The notes under the pieces were generated by a model. The model saw only the letters and a list, made by a program, of their open reading frames with translations, did not search any database and was not told the origin of the DNA. From the NCBI GenBank assembly GCA_913053875.1, contig CAJXGN010000001.1, positions 62,001-126,000 on the forward strand: a stretch of DNA of 64,000 nt, given 5' to 3'. Shown here one piece after another: positions 53,373 to 62,590 of this stretch (position 1 is the first letter of the stretch; every line of letters starts with the position of its first letter). The stretch comes from an uncultured Agromyces sp. GTDB lineage: Bacteria > Actinomycetota > Actinomycetes > Actinomycetales > Microbacteriaceae. The position numbers were made by a program, and so were the translations under genes.

Positions 53373-54878
53373 TCAGTCCGACGGCTCGGCCTGCAGCTGC
53401 ACCACCGGGATCGCGCTCGTGATCGGCTCCATGCCCGACAGCCGGTCCGGCGAGAGCTGGTGGGTCACGGCCTCGCGGGTCATGAGCCCGGCCTCGACCA
53501 CGAGGTCGGCCACCGGACGGCCCGTGCGCAGCGCCTCCTTGGCGAGCTCGGCCGCCTGCTGGTAGCCGATGAACGGGATGAGCGCGGTGATGACGCCCAC
53601 GCTCGAGGCGACCATGTCGCCCAGGCGCTCGGTGTTCGCGGTGATGCCGTCGACGCAGTTCACGCGCAGCGTCCAGCAGGCCTGGCGCATCCACGTGATC
53701 GACTGCAGCAGCGAGTGCGCGATGACCGGCTCGAAGGCGTTCAGCTGCAGCTGGCCGGCCTCGGCCGCCATCGTGACCGTCACATCGGTGCCGGCGACCT
53801 GGAACGCGACCTGGCTGACCGCCTCGGGGATCACCGGGTTCACCTTGCCCGGCATGATCGACGAGCCCGCCTGCTTCGGCGGGAGGTTGATCTCGCCGAG
53901 GCCCGTCTGCGGGCCCGACGAGAGCAGGCGCAGGTCGTTGCAGATCTTCGAGAGCTTGATCGCGCTGCGCTTCAACGACCCCGAGAACGACATGAACACG
54001 CCCGTGTCGCTCGTCGACTCGATGAGGTCGGGCGCGGTCTCGAGGCCGAGCCCCGTGATGTCGTTGAGGTGCCGCACCGCGGCGGACGCGTAGCCGGGGT
54101 CGGCGGTGATGCCGGTGCCGATCGCCGTCGCGCCGAGGTTGATCTCGGCGAGCAGCCAGCAGGTCTCCTCGAGACGTGCCTTGTCCTCGCCGAGGGTCGT
54201 GGCGTAGCCGTGGAACTCCTGGCCGAGCGTCATCGGCACGGCGTCCTGAAGCTGCGTGCGCCCGACCTTGAGGATCTCGCGGAACTCCATCGCCTTGCGG
54301 TGGAACGACAGTCGCAGCTCCTCGAGCTCGTCGAGGAGCGTGCGCAGCGAGAGCGACAGCGCGATCTTCAGCGCCGTCGGGTAGGTGTCGTTGGTCGACT
54401 GGCTTCGGTTGACGTCGTCGATCGGGTGGATGACGTCGTAGCGGCCCTTCTCGTAGCCGGCGAGCTCGAGCGCGACGTTCGCGATCACCTCGTTGGCGTT
54501 CATGTTCGTCGAGGTGCCCGCACCGCCCTGGATGACGCCGACCACGAACTGCTCGTGGAACTCGCCGTCGATGATCCGCTGGCAGGCGGCGTCGATGCGA
54601 TCGGCGGTCTCGGGGCGGAGCGCGCCGACCTGCCTGTTGGCGCGCGCGGCGGCCTGCTTGACCGATGCGAGCGCCACGATCAGCTCGGGATAGACCGAGA
54701 TCGGTCGCTTCGAGATGGGGAAGTTGTCGAGCGCGCGGCGCGTGTGCACGCCCCAGTAGGCGTCGGCCGGCACCTCGACCCGGCCGAGCGAATCCGACTC
54801 GATGCGCACCGGCCCGTCGTCGGGTGATCGTCCCTCCCCGTCGGTCTCGGAATGCTGCTCGAGGGGGTGCACGATCAT
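53373..54878 (-). CDS. aspA: Aspartate ammonia-lyase (aspartase)
   Basis: 501 aa from ATG 54878 with GGAGA five bases upstream; an ATG at 54926 is possible. Fumarase/aspartase superfamily signature GSSIMPGKVNP, with TSTNMNANEVIAN and VGRTQLQDAVPMTLGQEF. Catalyses aspartate to fumarate plus ammonia. Aspartase rather than fumarase C is favoured by the GRVEVPADAYWGVHTRRALDNF N-terminus. Confidence 0.9.
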   Translation of the reverse strand: MIVHPLEQHSETDGEGRSPDDGPVRIESDSLGRVEVPADAYWGVHTRRALDNFPISKRPISVYPELIVALASVKQAAARANRQVGALRPETADRIDAACQRIIDGEFHEQFVVGVIQGGAGTSTNMNANEVIANVALELAGYEKGRYDVIHPIDDVNRSQSTNDTYPTALKIALSLSLRTLLDELEELRLSFHRKAMEFREILKVGRTQLQDAVPMTLGQEFHGYATTLGEDKARLEETCWLLAEINLGATAIGTGITADPGYASAAVRHLNDITGLGLETAPDLIESTSDTGVFMSFSGSLKRSAIKLSKICNDLRLLSSGPQTGLGEINLPPKQAGSSIMPGKVNPVIPEAVSQVAFQVAGTDVTVTMAAEAGQLQLNAFEPVIAHSLLQSITWMRQACWTLRVNCVDGITANTERLGDMVASSVGVITALIPFIGYQQAAELAKEALRTGRPVADLVVEAGLMTREAVTHQLSPDRLSGMEPITSAIPVVQLQAEPSD

Positions 54879-54997
54879 GGGGTCTCCATCGACGTCGGTG
54901 GTGGTGCGCCGGTGGGTCGCCGGCATGCTCCGAGCCTACCGCCGCGGGCCGCCCGGTGGCACCGGAGCGGCCCGCGATCCGCGCGATGGCGGGCGGA

Positions 54998-55312
54998 TCA
55001 GAAGAGGGCGAACGGCAGGGCGAGCAGCGCGAACGCGATGGTGCCGAGGGCAGCGAGCGCGGCGAAGCCGAGCACGACGGCGTTCAGCACGATGCCCCAG
55101 ATCGCCATGGTGCGGTTGCCCGGTTCGCGCGAGAGCGAGACGATGCCGAGCGCGAGGCCGGCGATGGGCCCCACGACGGCGCCGCCGCCGGTGAGGATGG
55201 AGACGATGCCGAGCACGAGGCTCGCGATGCCGAGACCGCGGGGCTCGGCGCGCTCGGCGCTCGGGCCGTAGGAGACGGACGGTGCGGTGCTGGTCGGTGC
55301 GGTGGTGGTCAT
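54998..55312 (-). CDS. DUF4190-like small membrane protein
   Basis: 104 aa from ATG 55312. Thr/Ser-rich N-terminus, then two long hydrophobic segments (GIASLVLGIVSILTGGGAVVGPIAG... and TMAIWGIVLNAVVLGFAALAALG) with the DUF4190 pattern LGIxSLV-GNRxMAIxGIVL. Function unknown. Confidence 0.8.
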   Translation of the reverse strand: MTTTAPTSTAPSVSYGPSAERAEPRGLGIASLVLGIVSILTGGGAVVGPIAGLALGIVSLSREPGNRTMAIWGIVLNAVVLGFAALAALGTIAFALLALPFALF

Positions 55313-55384
55313 GGCATCCACGCTACGGATGCCCCGGGGCGCGCGACATCCGGCTGTCCCCCGTATCCCGGCGGTGGCGCGCCG

Positions 55385-55867
55385 TCACGCGGCGGGCGGC
55401 TGCTCCTCGGCGTCGACGCTCGCGAGGTCGGCCGCGAAGCGGAACGCGCGACGCACGCGGCCGCCCGCGAGCACGCCCGGCAGCCAGAACCTGGCGTCGT
55501 CCCACATCTCGTCGAGCGGCAGGCGGTCGACCTCGTACCAGGCCGGCACGAGCTCGTCCGACTCGACGGGCTCGCCGTCGAATCGCTCGGCCACGAACAC
55601 GTCGGACTCCTGGCTCCACGAGGAGCGGGTCGGGAACCGGTAGGTGAGCCGGCCGCGATGGTCGAGGTCGGATGCCGCGACGACGACGCCCGACTCCTCG
55701 TGCACCTCGCGCACGGCGGCCGCCACCGCCGTCTCCCCCGGCTCGAGCTTGCCACCGAGCCCGACCAGGCGCCCGGCGCCCAGGCCCTCCTTCTTGCGCC
55801 CGAGCAGCACCTGCCGCCCGCCGTCGCCGTCGCGCAGCAGGTAGCAGACGCACACCCGGGGCAGCAC
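55385..55867 (-). CDS. NUDIX hydrolase (MutT / 8-oxo-dGTPase type)
   Basis: 160 aa from GTG 55867; other GTGs are possible. NUDIX box GKLEPGETAVAAAVREVHEESG with all metal-ligand Glu. VLLGRKKEGLGAGRLVGLGGK resembles the MTH1 branch. It starts two bases after the pfkA stop, so it is translationally linked to it. Cleans oxidised or other nucleotides. Confidence 0.87.
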   Translation of the reverse strand: MLPRVCVCYLLRDGDGGRQVLLGRKKEGLGAGRLVGLGGKLEPGETAVAAAVREVHEESGVVVAASDLDHRGRLTYRFPTRSSWSQESDVFVAERFDGEPVESDELVPAWYEVDRLPLDEMWDDARFWLPGVLAGGRVRRAFRFAADLASVDAEEQPPAA

Positions 55868-55869
55868 GG

Positions 55870-56901
55870 CTACCCGAAGAGGATCTTCGCCTCGTCGTAC
55901 CGCGACGCGGGCACGTGGTTGAGCGCGCCGGTGGCCTCGTGCAGGCTGACGACCTCGATGTCGGTGCCGCGCAGCGACACCATCTGCCCCCAGGCCCGAT
56001 CGTGCACGGCCGACACCGCGGCCATGCCGAGTCGGGTCGCGAGCACGCGGTCGAACGCCGACGGCGCCCCGCCGCGCTGGATGTGGCCGAGCACCGTCTC
56101 GCGCGACTCGATGCCCGTGCGCTCCTCGATCATGGGGGCGAGCAGTTCGCCGATGCCGCCGAGGCGCGGACGACCGAACGCGTCGAGGCCCTTGTGGGAG
56201 TGCGCCTCCGACATGCCCTCGAGCGTGAAGCCCTCGGCGACGACGACCAGCGGCGCGCGACCGCGGTCGCGGACCGACTCGACCCACTCGCAGATCTGCT
56301 CGATGGTCTTGGGCTGCTCGGGGATGAGGATGGCGTGCGCGCCGCCCGCCATGCCCGAGTGCAGCGCGATCCAGCCGACGTGGCGACCCATGACCTCGAC
56401 GACCATGCAGCGGCCGTGCGAGTCGGCGGTGGTGCGGAGGCGGTCGATCGCCTCGGTCGCGATCTGCACCGCGGTGTCGAAGCCGAACGAGTAGTCGGTC
56501 GCGGCGAGGTCGTTGTCGATGGTCTTCGGCACGCCGACGACGTTGATGCCGCCCTCGTCGACGAGGCGGCGCGCCGCGGTGAGGGTGCCCTCGCCGCCGA
56601 TCGCGACGATCGCGTCGATGCCGTTCTCGTCGAGCATGCGCTGGATGTTCTCGGGACCCCCGCCCTCGCCCTCGAACGGGTTGGTGCGGCTCGAGCCGAG
56701 GATGGTTCCGCCCTGCTTCGAGAGGCCCCGCACGTCGTGTCGGACGATCTCGTCGAAGTCGCCCTCGACGACGCCGCGCCAGCCGTTGCGGAACCCGACG
56801 AACTCGTCGTCGTGGGAGATGACGCCGTTGAGCACGGCCCCTCGGATGACGGCGTTCAGGCCGGGGCAGTCGCCGCCACTGGTGAGCAGACCGATCTTCA
56901 T
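55870..56901 (-). CDS. pfkA: 6-phosphofructokinase
   Basis: 343 aa from ATG 56901 (MKIGLLTSGGDCPGLN). GGEGTLTAARRLVDEGG retains Gly at the ATP-versus-PPi site, and PKTIDNDLAATDYSFGFDTA has the Lys of the mixed group-III enzymes; EVMGRHVGWIALHSG is also conserved. These point to an ATP-dependent enzyme of the actinobacterial type. Glycolytic commitment step. It is followed directly by NUDIX. Confidence 0.93.
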   Translation of the reverse strand: MKIGLLTSGGDCPGLNAVIRGAVLNGVISHDDEFVGFRNGWRGVVEGDFDEIVRHDVRGLSKQGGTILGSSRTNPFEGEGGGPENIQRMLDENGIDAIVAIGGEGTLTAARRLVDEGGINVVGVPKTIDNDLAATDYSFGFDTAVQIATEAIDRLRTTADSHGRCMVVEVMGRHVGWIALHSGMAGGAHAILIPEQPKTIEQICEWVESVRDRGRAPLVVVAEGFTLEGMSEAHSHKGLDAFGRPRLGGIGELLAPMIEERTGIESRETVLGHIQRGGAPSAFDRVLATRLGMAAVSAVHDRAWGQMVSLRGTDIEVVSLHEATGALNHVPASRYDEAKILFG

Positions 56902-56996
56902 GGGATGCACGACTCCTTGTCGATCATCGAGTGCGGGTGGTGGTGCCGTCCCGGCGCACCGGGGCGGGTCTGCCGCAGTCTATCGACAGCCGGTGA

Positions 56997-59117
56997 TCAG
57001 AGCGTGCCGTCGAGCGCCTGCCGGAGCAGGTGCTGCAGCGCGTCGAGCTGCACCGAGTCAGCCGAGCCCGGGTCGACGTCGCTGCCGTCGAGCGCGCGGG
57101 CCGCGAGGCCCTGCTTCGCGTCGATCAGCTCCGCGATGCGGGTGTCGATCGTGTGCGCGGCGATGATGCGCCACGCCGTCACCGGCTCGTCCTGCCCGAT
57201 GCGATGGACACGGTCGATCGCCTGGGTCTGCTCGGCCGCGGTCCAGCTGAGCTCCGCGAGCACGACGTTCGACGCCGACTGGAGGTTGACGCCGACGCCC
57301 GCGGCGGTCAGCGAGCACACCGCGACGTGCACCTCGGGATCGGAGTTAAACGCGTCGATCGCGGCCTGGCGCGCGAGCGCCGACTGGTCGCCGCGGATCG
57401 ACACCGACCGCAGTTCGCGCGATGCGAAGGCCGCCTCGGCCTGGTCCATGACGTCGATGTGCTTGGCGAAGAACACGACCTTGCCGGCCGAGCGCGCGAG
57501 CTGCGCGGCGTAGTCGGCCGCGAGGCCCGCCTTCGCCTGGCCGATGCGGCGCACCATCGTGAACACGTTGTCGCCCGACTTCGCGCTGCGCGACTCCTCG
57601 AGCTCGGCGCTCGCGACGGCGCGGATGAACGCGTCGCGCTGGTCGTCGTCGAGGTCGCCGACGCGCAGGTCGCGGCTCGCGACGAGCGTGCGGAACCGGT
57701 CGGCGAGGCGCTGCGCGAGCTCGCGCTCGGCCTGGCGGATCGAGCGGCCCAGCTCGTCGTCGAGCTCGACCGGCAGGTCGGCGACGCGCTTGTCGGGCAG
57801 GTCGGCAGCGACGTCGACCTTGCGGCGGCGCACGATGCCGAGGTCGACGACGGCCTGGCGAGCCTCGGGATAGAAGCCCTGGTCGGCCGGCGTGAGCCCG
57901 GTCTCCTCGAGCCTCGCGAGCAGCTCGGGGGCGGGCTTGTCGCCGTCGATCCACCCGAGGAAGCGCCAGATGGCGCGGAAGTCGTCGACGTCGTTGATGA
58001 GCGGCGTGCCCGTGAGGGCGAGCAGCAGCGGGTCGCCGCCCGGCGTGCGCTCGCGGATGCGCTCCGCGAGCTGGAGCACGTTGCGCGAGCGCTGCGACTG
58101 GAGGTTCTTGATGAAGTGCGCCTCGTCGACGACCATGCCGCGGAAGCCGAGCGTCGAGAGCCAGGACATGTGCCGGTCGAGCACGTCGTAGTTGACGATG
58201 ACGACGTCGGCGAACGCGTCGAGCGTGTCGCCGTCGCCGTGGATGACGGTCGCGCGCCGGTGCGGCGTCCAGCGCTCCACCTCGCGGGCCCAGTTCATCT
58301 TCACGACGTTCGGCACGACCGCGAGCAGGGGGTAGGCGTCGGCGACGGATGCGGCGAGCACGCTCTGCGCGGTCTTGCCGAGGCCCGGCTCGTCGGCGAG
58401 CAGGAACGTGCGGTGCCCCTCACGCGCCGCCTCGATGAAGCGCGCCTGGTGGTGCATGAGCTCGAGGTTCCGCGGCGACAGTCGGTCGATCGCGGGCAGT
58501 TCGGGGAGGTCCATCGTGGCCGCGCGACCACCGGAGCCCTGCTCGAACGCCTTGAACAGCGGCTGCAGCAGCTCCCAGTTCGCGAGACGGCGCACGGGCA
58601 CCTGCGCCTTGCGGGGCACCGAGAGGTCGGGGGCGAGGAACGGGTTGGCGAGCTGGCGCGCGCGCACCGACGCCGGAACGACCTGGTTCTCGCTGAGCGT
58701 CTCCACGACCGGCTCGGGCTCGCGCGAGATGATCAGCTCGTCGGGGCTGAGCTCGGCGCCGGACTCGAGCAGCCAGTCGCGACGGAAGCGCTGCGCGACC
58801 GTGGAGATCGAGGCATCCGGCTCGAGCAGCGAGATGAGGCTCGTGTCGCGCGCGGCGGTCTTCGCGAGGATCTGCGCGATGCCGTCGAGTCGCTTCAGCA
58901 GCTCGGCACGCGGGCCGTCCTCGATGGCACCGTCGGTCTTGACCCGCGCACGCTCCTCGCGCATGAGCAGCGCGATGACCTGGAACTTCGTGCGGTTCGT
59001 CGGCCCGACCTTGCCCTTCTGGGCCTTCGCCTCGACCTCGCGCACCTTGCGCGCGAGGATCGGGATGATGGGCGCGTCATCGTCGCGGGAGCGCGTGCGC
59101 TGCCTCGTGCTGGCCAT
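56997..59117 (-). CDS. SNF2-family DEAD/DEAH helicase-like protein
   Basis: 706 aa from ATG 59117 with GGAGGACC upstream. A roughly 200-residue charged N-terminal region is followed by the SNF2 core: motif I LADEPGLGKTAQSVLAA, DEAH box VVDEAHFIKN, TGTPLIND, then the C-lobe AVCSLTAAGVGVNLQSAS and DRVHRIGQ. The first-lobe Walker A is in the SNF2 form GLGKT. Roles include chromatin-like remodelling of protein-DNA complexes, restriction and repair. The N-terminal region is not recognised. Confidence 0.88.
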   Translation of the reverse strand: MASTRQRTRSRDDDAPIIPILARKVREVEAKAQKGKVGPTNRTKFQVIALLMREERARVKTDGAIEDGPRAELLKRLDGIAQILAKTAARDTSLISLLEPDASISTVAQRFRRDWLLESGAELSPDELIISREPEPVVETLSENQVVPASVRARQLANPFLAPDLSVPRKAQVPVRRLANWELLQPLFKAFEQGSGGRAATMDLPELPAIDRLSPRNLELMHHQARFIEAAREGHRTFLLADEPGLGKTAQSVLAASVADAYPLLAVVPNVVKMNWAREVERWTPHRRATVIHGDGDTLDAFADVVIVNYDVLDRHMSWLSTLGFRGMVVDEAHFIKNLQSQRSRNVLQLAERIRERTPGGDPLLLALTGTPLINDVDDFRAIWRFLGWIDGDKPAPELLARLEETGLTPADQGFYPEARQAVVDLGIVRRRKVDVAADLPDKRVADLPVELDDELGRSIRQAERELAQRLADRFRTLVASRDLRVGDLDDDQRDAFIRAVASAELEESRSAKSGDNVFTMVRRIGQAKAGLAADYAAQLARSAGKVVFFAKHIDVMDQAEAAFASRELRSVSIRGDQSALARQAAIDAFNSDPEVHVAVCSLTAAGVGVNLQSASNVVLAELSWTAAEQTQAIDRVHRIGQDEPVTAWRIIAAHTIDTRIAELIDAKQGLAARALDGSDVDPGSADSVQLDALQHLLRQALDGTL

Positions 59118-59379
59118 GGTCCTCCAAAACCTCGTGCCCCCCGGTGCGGTGCGCGACCGGGCGGATGCCCCGTTCCGTCCCGTTCGCGGAGGCATCGTGG
59201 TGATGCGACCCGTTCGCGACGGATGCGCCGAGACCGATGCCCGAAGCGAGATGCGAGCGTCCGTGGCGGACGTGAACTCGCACCGTCGGAACGAACGAGC
59301 AGGCTCGACCGGCGCGGCACCATTGTAGCCGCACGGCGCCGCGCCGTGCCACGACGCGCGGTGGGGCTACCCTGAGAGC
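59118..59379. promoter_or_regulatory. Divergent region before the CsoR-family gene, with palindrome
   Basis: 262 bases without a gene. It includes GCACGGCGC-C-GCGCCGTGC (59331-59349), a perfect palindrome 31 bases before the GTG, nested within GTAGCC...GGCTAC (59325-59369). A GGTGGGGCTACCC segment at 59360-59372 resembles the G-tract of CsoR operators. Confidence 0.5.
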
Positions 59380-59658
59380 GTGATCGAGGACATCAAGAAG
59401 CGCGCCCTGCACCGCACGCGCATCATCGAGGGCCAGCTGCGCGGCATCGAGAAGATGATCGAGAACGAGGAGTACTGCGTCGACATCGTCACGCTCTCGC
59501 TCGCCGTGCAGAAGTCGCTCGCGTCGCTCAACAAGCTCCTCGTCGAGAACCACCTGCGCACGCACGTCAGCCACATGTACGAGGCGGGCGGCGAGGAGCG
59601 CGACGCCGCAGTCGCCGAGCTCGTGCGCCTCTTCGAGCTCTCCAACAACCGGAGCTGA
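59380..59658 (+). CDS. CsoR/RcnR-family metal-sensing repressor
   Basis: 92 aa from GTG 59380. DUF156 four-helix fold: RIIEGQLRGIEKMIENEEYC, then LLVENHLRTHVSHM. Ligand-position residues are Cys33, His58 and His62. The Cu sensor CsoR has Cys-His-Cys at this spacing, whereas Ni/Co sensor RcnR has Cys35-His60-His64, the same spacing and identity. It therefore may be an Ni/Co or other non-copper sensor, but RcnR's N-terminal His is absent. It is followed by the macrodomain gene after two bases. Confidence 0.88.
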   Translation: MIEDIKKRALHRTRIIEGQLRGIEKMIENEEYCVDIVTLSLAVQKSLASLNKLLVENHLRTHVSHMYEAGGEERDAAVAELVRLFELSNNRS

Positions 59659-59660
59659 CG

Positions 59661-60206
59661 ATGCCCCGGCTGCAGCTCGTGACCGGGGACCTCACGCGCG
59701 AGCGGGTCGACGCGATCGTGAACGCGGCCAACTCGTCGCTGCTGGGCGGCGGCGGCGTCGACGGCGCGATCCACCGCGCGGGCGGGCCGGGCATCCTCGA
59801 GGAGTGCCGGGCCCTGCGCGAGTCGGTGCTCGTCGGCGGCCTCGGCACGGGCGAGGCCGTGGCGACCACCGCGGGCCTGCTCGACGCGCAGTGGGTCATC
59901 CACACCGTCGGACCGGTCTGGCCGGGCCCGGGCGCCGAGGCCGACGCGCGGCGCGCGCAGCTCAACAGCGCGTACCGCTCCTCACTGTTCCTCGCCGCCG
60001 AGCTCGGTGCGGAGTCGATCGCATTCCCCGCGATCTCGGCCGGCACGTACGGGTGGCCGCTCGCCGACGCGGCGCGGGTCGCGATCGAGGCCGTCTCAGG
60101 GGCATCCGACTCGCCCGGTCTCGTGCGGTTCGTGCTGTTCAGCGCGTCGACCCACGCGGCCTTCGCTCAGGCGGCGTCGGATGCCGGCGTCGACGCCGAC
60201 TCCTGA
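59661..60206 (+). CDS. Macrodomain protein (O-acetyl-ADP-ribose deacetylase type)
   Basis: 181 aa. Macrodomain motifs VTGDLTRERVDAIVNAANSSLLGGGGVDGAIH, VIHTVGPVWPG and AFPAISAGTYGWPLADAARV. Hydrolyses O-acetyl-ADP-ribose or ADP-ribose adducts. It is in an operon with the metal regulator, an unexplained pairing. The 3' end overlaps the convergent SDR gene by 40 bases. Confidence 0.9.
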   Translation: MPRLQLVTGDLTRERVDAIVNAANSSLLGGGGVDGAIHRAGGPGILEECRALRESVLVGGLGTGEAVATTAGLLDAQWVIHTVGPVWPGPGAEADARRAQLNSAYRSSLFLAAELGAESIAFPAISAGTYGWPLADAARVAIEAVSGASDSPGLVRFVLFSASTHAAFAQAASDAGVDADS

Positions 60207-61666
60207 GCCACGACCTGCGCACGCGCCGTGATGCGGTTCGCCATGCCCGAGAAGATGACGCCGTGGAACGGCAGGATGGCGAACCAGTAGAGCCTGCCGA
60301 GCAGCCCCCGGGGGAAGAACACGGCACGCTGGCGGTAGACGGATGCCTCCCCGTCGGGCTCCGCGCCCATCTCGAGCCACGCCCGCCCGGGCAGTCGCAT
60401 CTCGGCGCGCAGGCGGAGCAGCCGACCGCGATCGATGCGCTCGACGCGCCAGAAGTCGACCGCGTCGCCGGGGTGCAGCTCGTCGGGGTCGCGCCGGCCG
60501 CGCCGGAGGCCGACGCCGCCGACGAGCTTGTCGATCCATCCCCGGAGCGCCCAGGCGAGCGGGAACGAGTACCAGCCGTTCTCGCCGCCGACGCCCTCGA
60601 TCACCGACCAGAGCCCTGCCACCGGCGCGGGCGAACGACGCTCGCGCTCGTCGACGTACACGGTCGAGCCGGCCCAGTCGGGGTCGCTCGGCAACGGATC
60701 GCTCGGGGCGCCGAGCACGGCGGTGTTGCGCCAGCTCGTCTCGACCTCGCCGTGGCGCTCGCGGTCGAGCGCCAGCCGCACGGCGCGCCGGTACGGGGTC
60801 AGGCCGCCCTCGGGCGGCGGGATGACCTCGTCGATGTCGTGCTCGCGCGCGACGCACTCGAACTGCAGCGACTCGATGATCGGCACGGCGAGGCGCCGCG
60901 GAATGGGGGTGACGAGGTTCACCCACTGGCTCGCGAGGTACGGGGTGAGCACGGGCAGCGCGGCGATCGGGCGTTGCCGCAGGCCCGCCTCGACCGCGTA
61001 GCCGTTCATGAGCTGGCCGTACCGGTGCACGTCCGGGCCGCCGATGTCGAAGGTGCGGTTGACGTCGCCGTCGAGCGACGCCGCCTCGACCAGGTAGTGC
61101 AGCACGTCGCGCACCGCGATCGGCTGGATGCGGTTGCGCACCCAGCGCGGCGCGGGCATGTAGGGCAGCACCTCGGTGAGGTGGCGGATCATCTCGAACG
61201 AGGTCGAGCCGGAGCCGATGATGACGCCCGCCTGGAGCACCATCGTCGGCACGCCCGAGTGCAGGAGGATCTCGCCGACCTCGACGCGCGAGGCGAGGTG
61301 GCGCGAGAGATGCTCGTCGTCGGGGTGCAGCCCGCCGAGGTAGACGATGCGCCGGACGCCCGCGGCCCGCGCGGCCCGGGCGACGTTGCGCGCGATGGCG
61401 CGCTCGTCGGCCGCGAAGTCGCCGCGCGCGCCCATCGAGTGCACGAGGTAGTACAGCACCTCGATGCCCTCGCAGGCGCGGGCGACGGATGCCTCGTCGC
61501 GAAGGTCTCCCTCGGCGATGTCGACGTCGTCGGCCCAGGGCACGTCGCGCAGGCGCTGCGGCGAGCGCACCAGCACGCGCACGTCGTGCCCCGCAGCCGC
61601 GAGGCGCGGCGCGAGGCGCCCGCCGATGTACCCGGTCGCGCCGGTCACGAGCACGCGTCGAGTCAT
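60167..61666 (-). CDS. NAD(P)-binding SDR with C-terminal DUF2867
   Basis: 499 aa from ATG 61666 with GGAGG five bases upstream. Rossmann N-terminus VLVTGATGYIGGRLAPRLAA (atypical SDR, NmrA-like), SMGARGDFAADERAIARNVA, then a roughly 190-residue DUF2867 domain (GGENGWYSFPLAWALRGWID, RLPGRAWLEM). It is fused in many actinobacteria. Function unknown; possibly a redox sensor or an isomerase. Confidence 0.85.
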   Translation of the reverse strand: MTRRVLVTGATGYIGGRLAPRLAAAGHDVRVLVRSPQRLRDVPWADDVDIAEGDLRDEASVARACEGIEVLYYLVHSMGARGDFAADERAIARNVARAARAAGVRRIVYLGGLHPDDEHLSRHLASRVEVGEILLHSGVPTMVLQAGVIIGSGSTSFEMIRHLTEVLPYMPAPRWVRNRIQPIAVRDVLHYLVEAASLDGDVNRTFDIGGPDVHRYGQLMNGYAVEAGLRQRPIAALPVLTPYLASQWVNLVTPIPRRLAVPIIESLQFECVAREHDIDEVIPPPEGGLTPYRRAVRLALDRERHGEVETSWRNTAVLGAPSDPLPSDPDWAGSTVYVDERERRSPAPVAGLWSVIEGVGGENGWYSFPLAWALRGWIDKLVGGVGLRRGRRDPDELHPGDAVDFWRVERIDRGRLLRLRAEMRLPGRAWLEMGAEPDGEASVYRQRAVFFPRGLLGRLYWFAILPFHGVIFSGMANRITARAQVVAQESASTPASDAA

Positions 61667-61729
61667 GGAATCCTCCCCGCGTGCCACGCTACGTGAGCCC
61701 GGGTCGATCGAGGCGGATCCTCGGCGAAC

Positions 61730-62590
61730 TCAGATCATGCTCTTGGTGTGCCAGACCGTCTTCGTCTCGGTGAACGCCGTGATGCGGTCGAGCGACGGTG
61801 CAGCGGCATCCGCCCCCTGCTCGGGACGCAGCACGCGCTTCAGCGTGTCGGCCGCCGCGATCTCGAGGTCGACCCAGTCGAGCGCGCCCGCACCGACGAG
61901 GTCGAGCGCGTTGACGTCCTCGTGGCTCGCGAGCCACGGCGCGATCTCGGCCGGCGACCCCGTGAGCGTGTTGACCACGCCGCCCGGCACGTCGCTCGTG
62001 GCGAGCACCTCGGCGAGGCTGATCGCCGGCAGCGGGTACGCCTCGCTCGCGACCACGACGACCGCGTTGCCCGCGACGAGCGCGGGCGCGACCGCCGAGA
62101 CGAGGCCGACGAGCGACGAGTCCTGCGGGGCGATGATCGCCACGACGCCCGTGGGCTCGGGCACCGAGATGTTGAAGAACGGGCCCGCGACCGGGTTCGC
62201 GTTGCCCGCGACCTGGGCGAACTTGTCGGCCCAGCCGGCGTACCAGACCCAGCGGTCGATCGCTTCGTCGACCTGCGCGGTCGCCGCGGCGCGCGTGACG
62301 CCCTCGAGCGCGACGATCTCGTCGGCGAACTGCGCACGGCGCCCCTCGAGCAGCTCGGCGATACGGTACAGCACCTGGCCGCGGTTGTACGCGGTGGCGC
62401 CCGACCAGCCCTTCACGGCGGCGCGCGCGGCGACGACCGCGTCCCGGGCGTCCTTGCGGGAGGCCTTCGCGGCGTTCGCGAGGAACGACCCGTCGGCGGT
62501 GCGCACCTCGTAGGTGCGACCCGACTCGCTGCGCGGGAACTTCCCGCCGATCGCGAGCTTGTACGTCTTCGGCACGGCGAGCCGGCTCAT
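61730..62590 (-). CDS. Truncated aldehyde-dehydrogenase-like protein lacking the catalytic half
   Basis: 286 aa from ATG 62590, overlapping the full ALDH by ATGA. It resembles the N-terminal NAD domain of ALDH (GVVAIIAPQDSSLVGLVSAVAPALVAGN), but the PWN motif is IAPQD and the cofactor Lys in VLKP is VVVAS. It also lacks FTGS, ELGGK and the GQxC nucleophile, and then ends in TETKTVWHTK. It cannot carry out ALDH chemistry by itself. Probably a regulatory or structural subunit of the adjacent enzyme; such pairs are known among actinobacterial ALDHs. Confidence 0.85.
   Translation of the reverse strand: MSRLAVPKTYKLAIGGKFPRSESGRTYEVRTADGSFLANAAKASRKDARDAVVAARAAVKGWSGATAYNRGQVLYRIAELLEGRRAQFADEIVALEGVTRAAATAQVDEAIDRWVWYAGWADKFAQVAGNANPVAGPFFNISVPEPTGVVAIIAPQDSSLVGLVSAVAPALVAGNAVVVVASEAYPLPAISLAEVLATSDVPGGVVNTLTGSPAEIAPWLASHEDVNALDLVGAGALDWVDLEIAAADTLKRVLRPEQGADAAAPSLDRITAFTETKTVWHTKSMI

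Noticed and set aside
57030..59375. A 781-codon plus-strand frame antisense to the helicase
   Set aside because: Composition is that of an antisense shadow and the helicase motifs on the minus strand are unambiguous.
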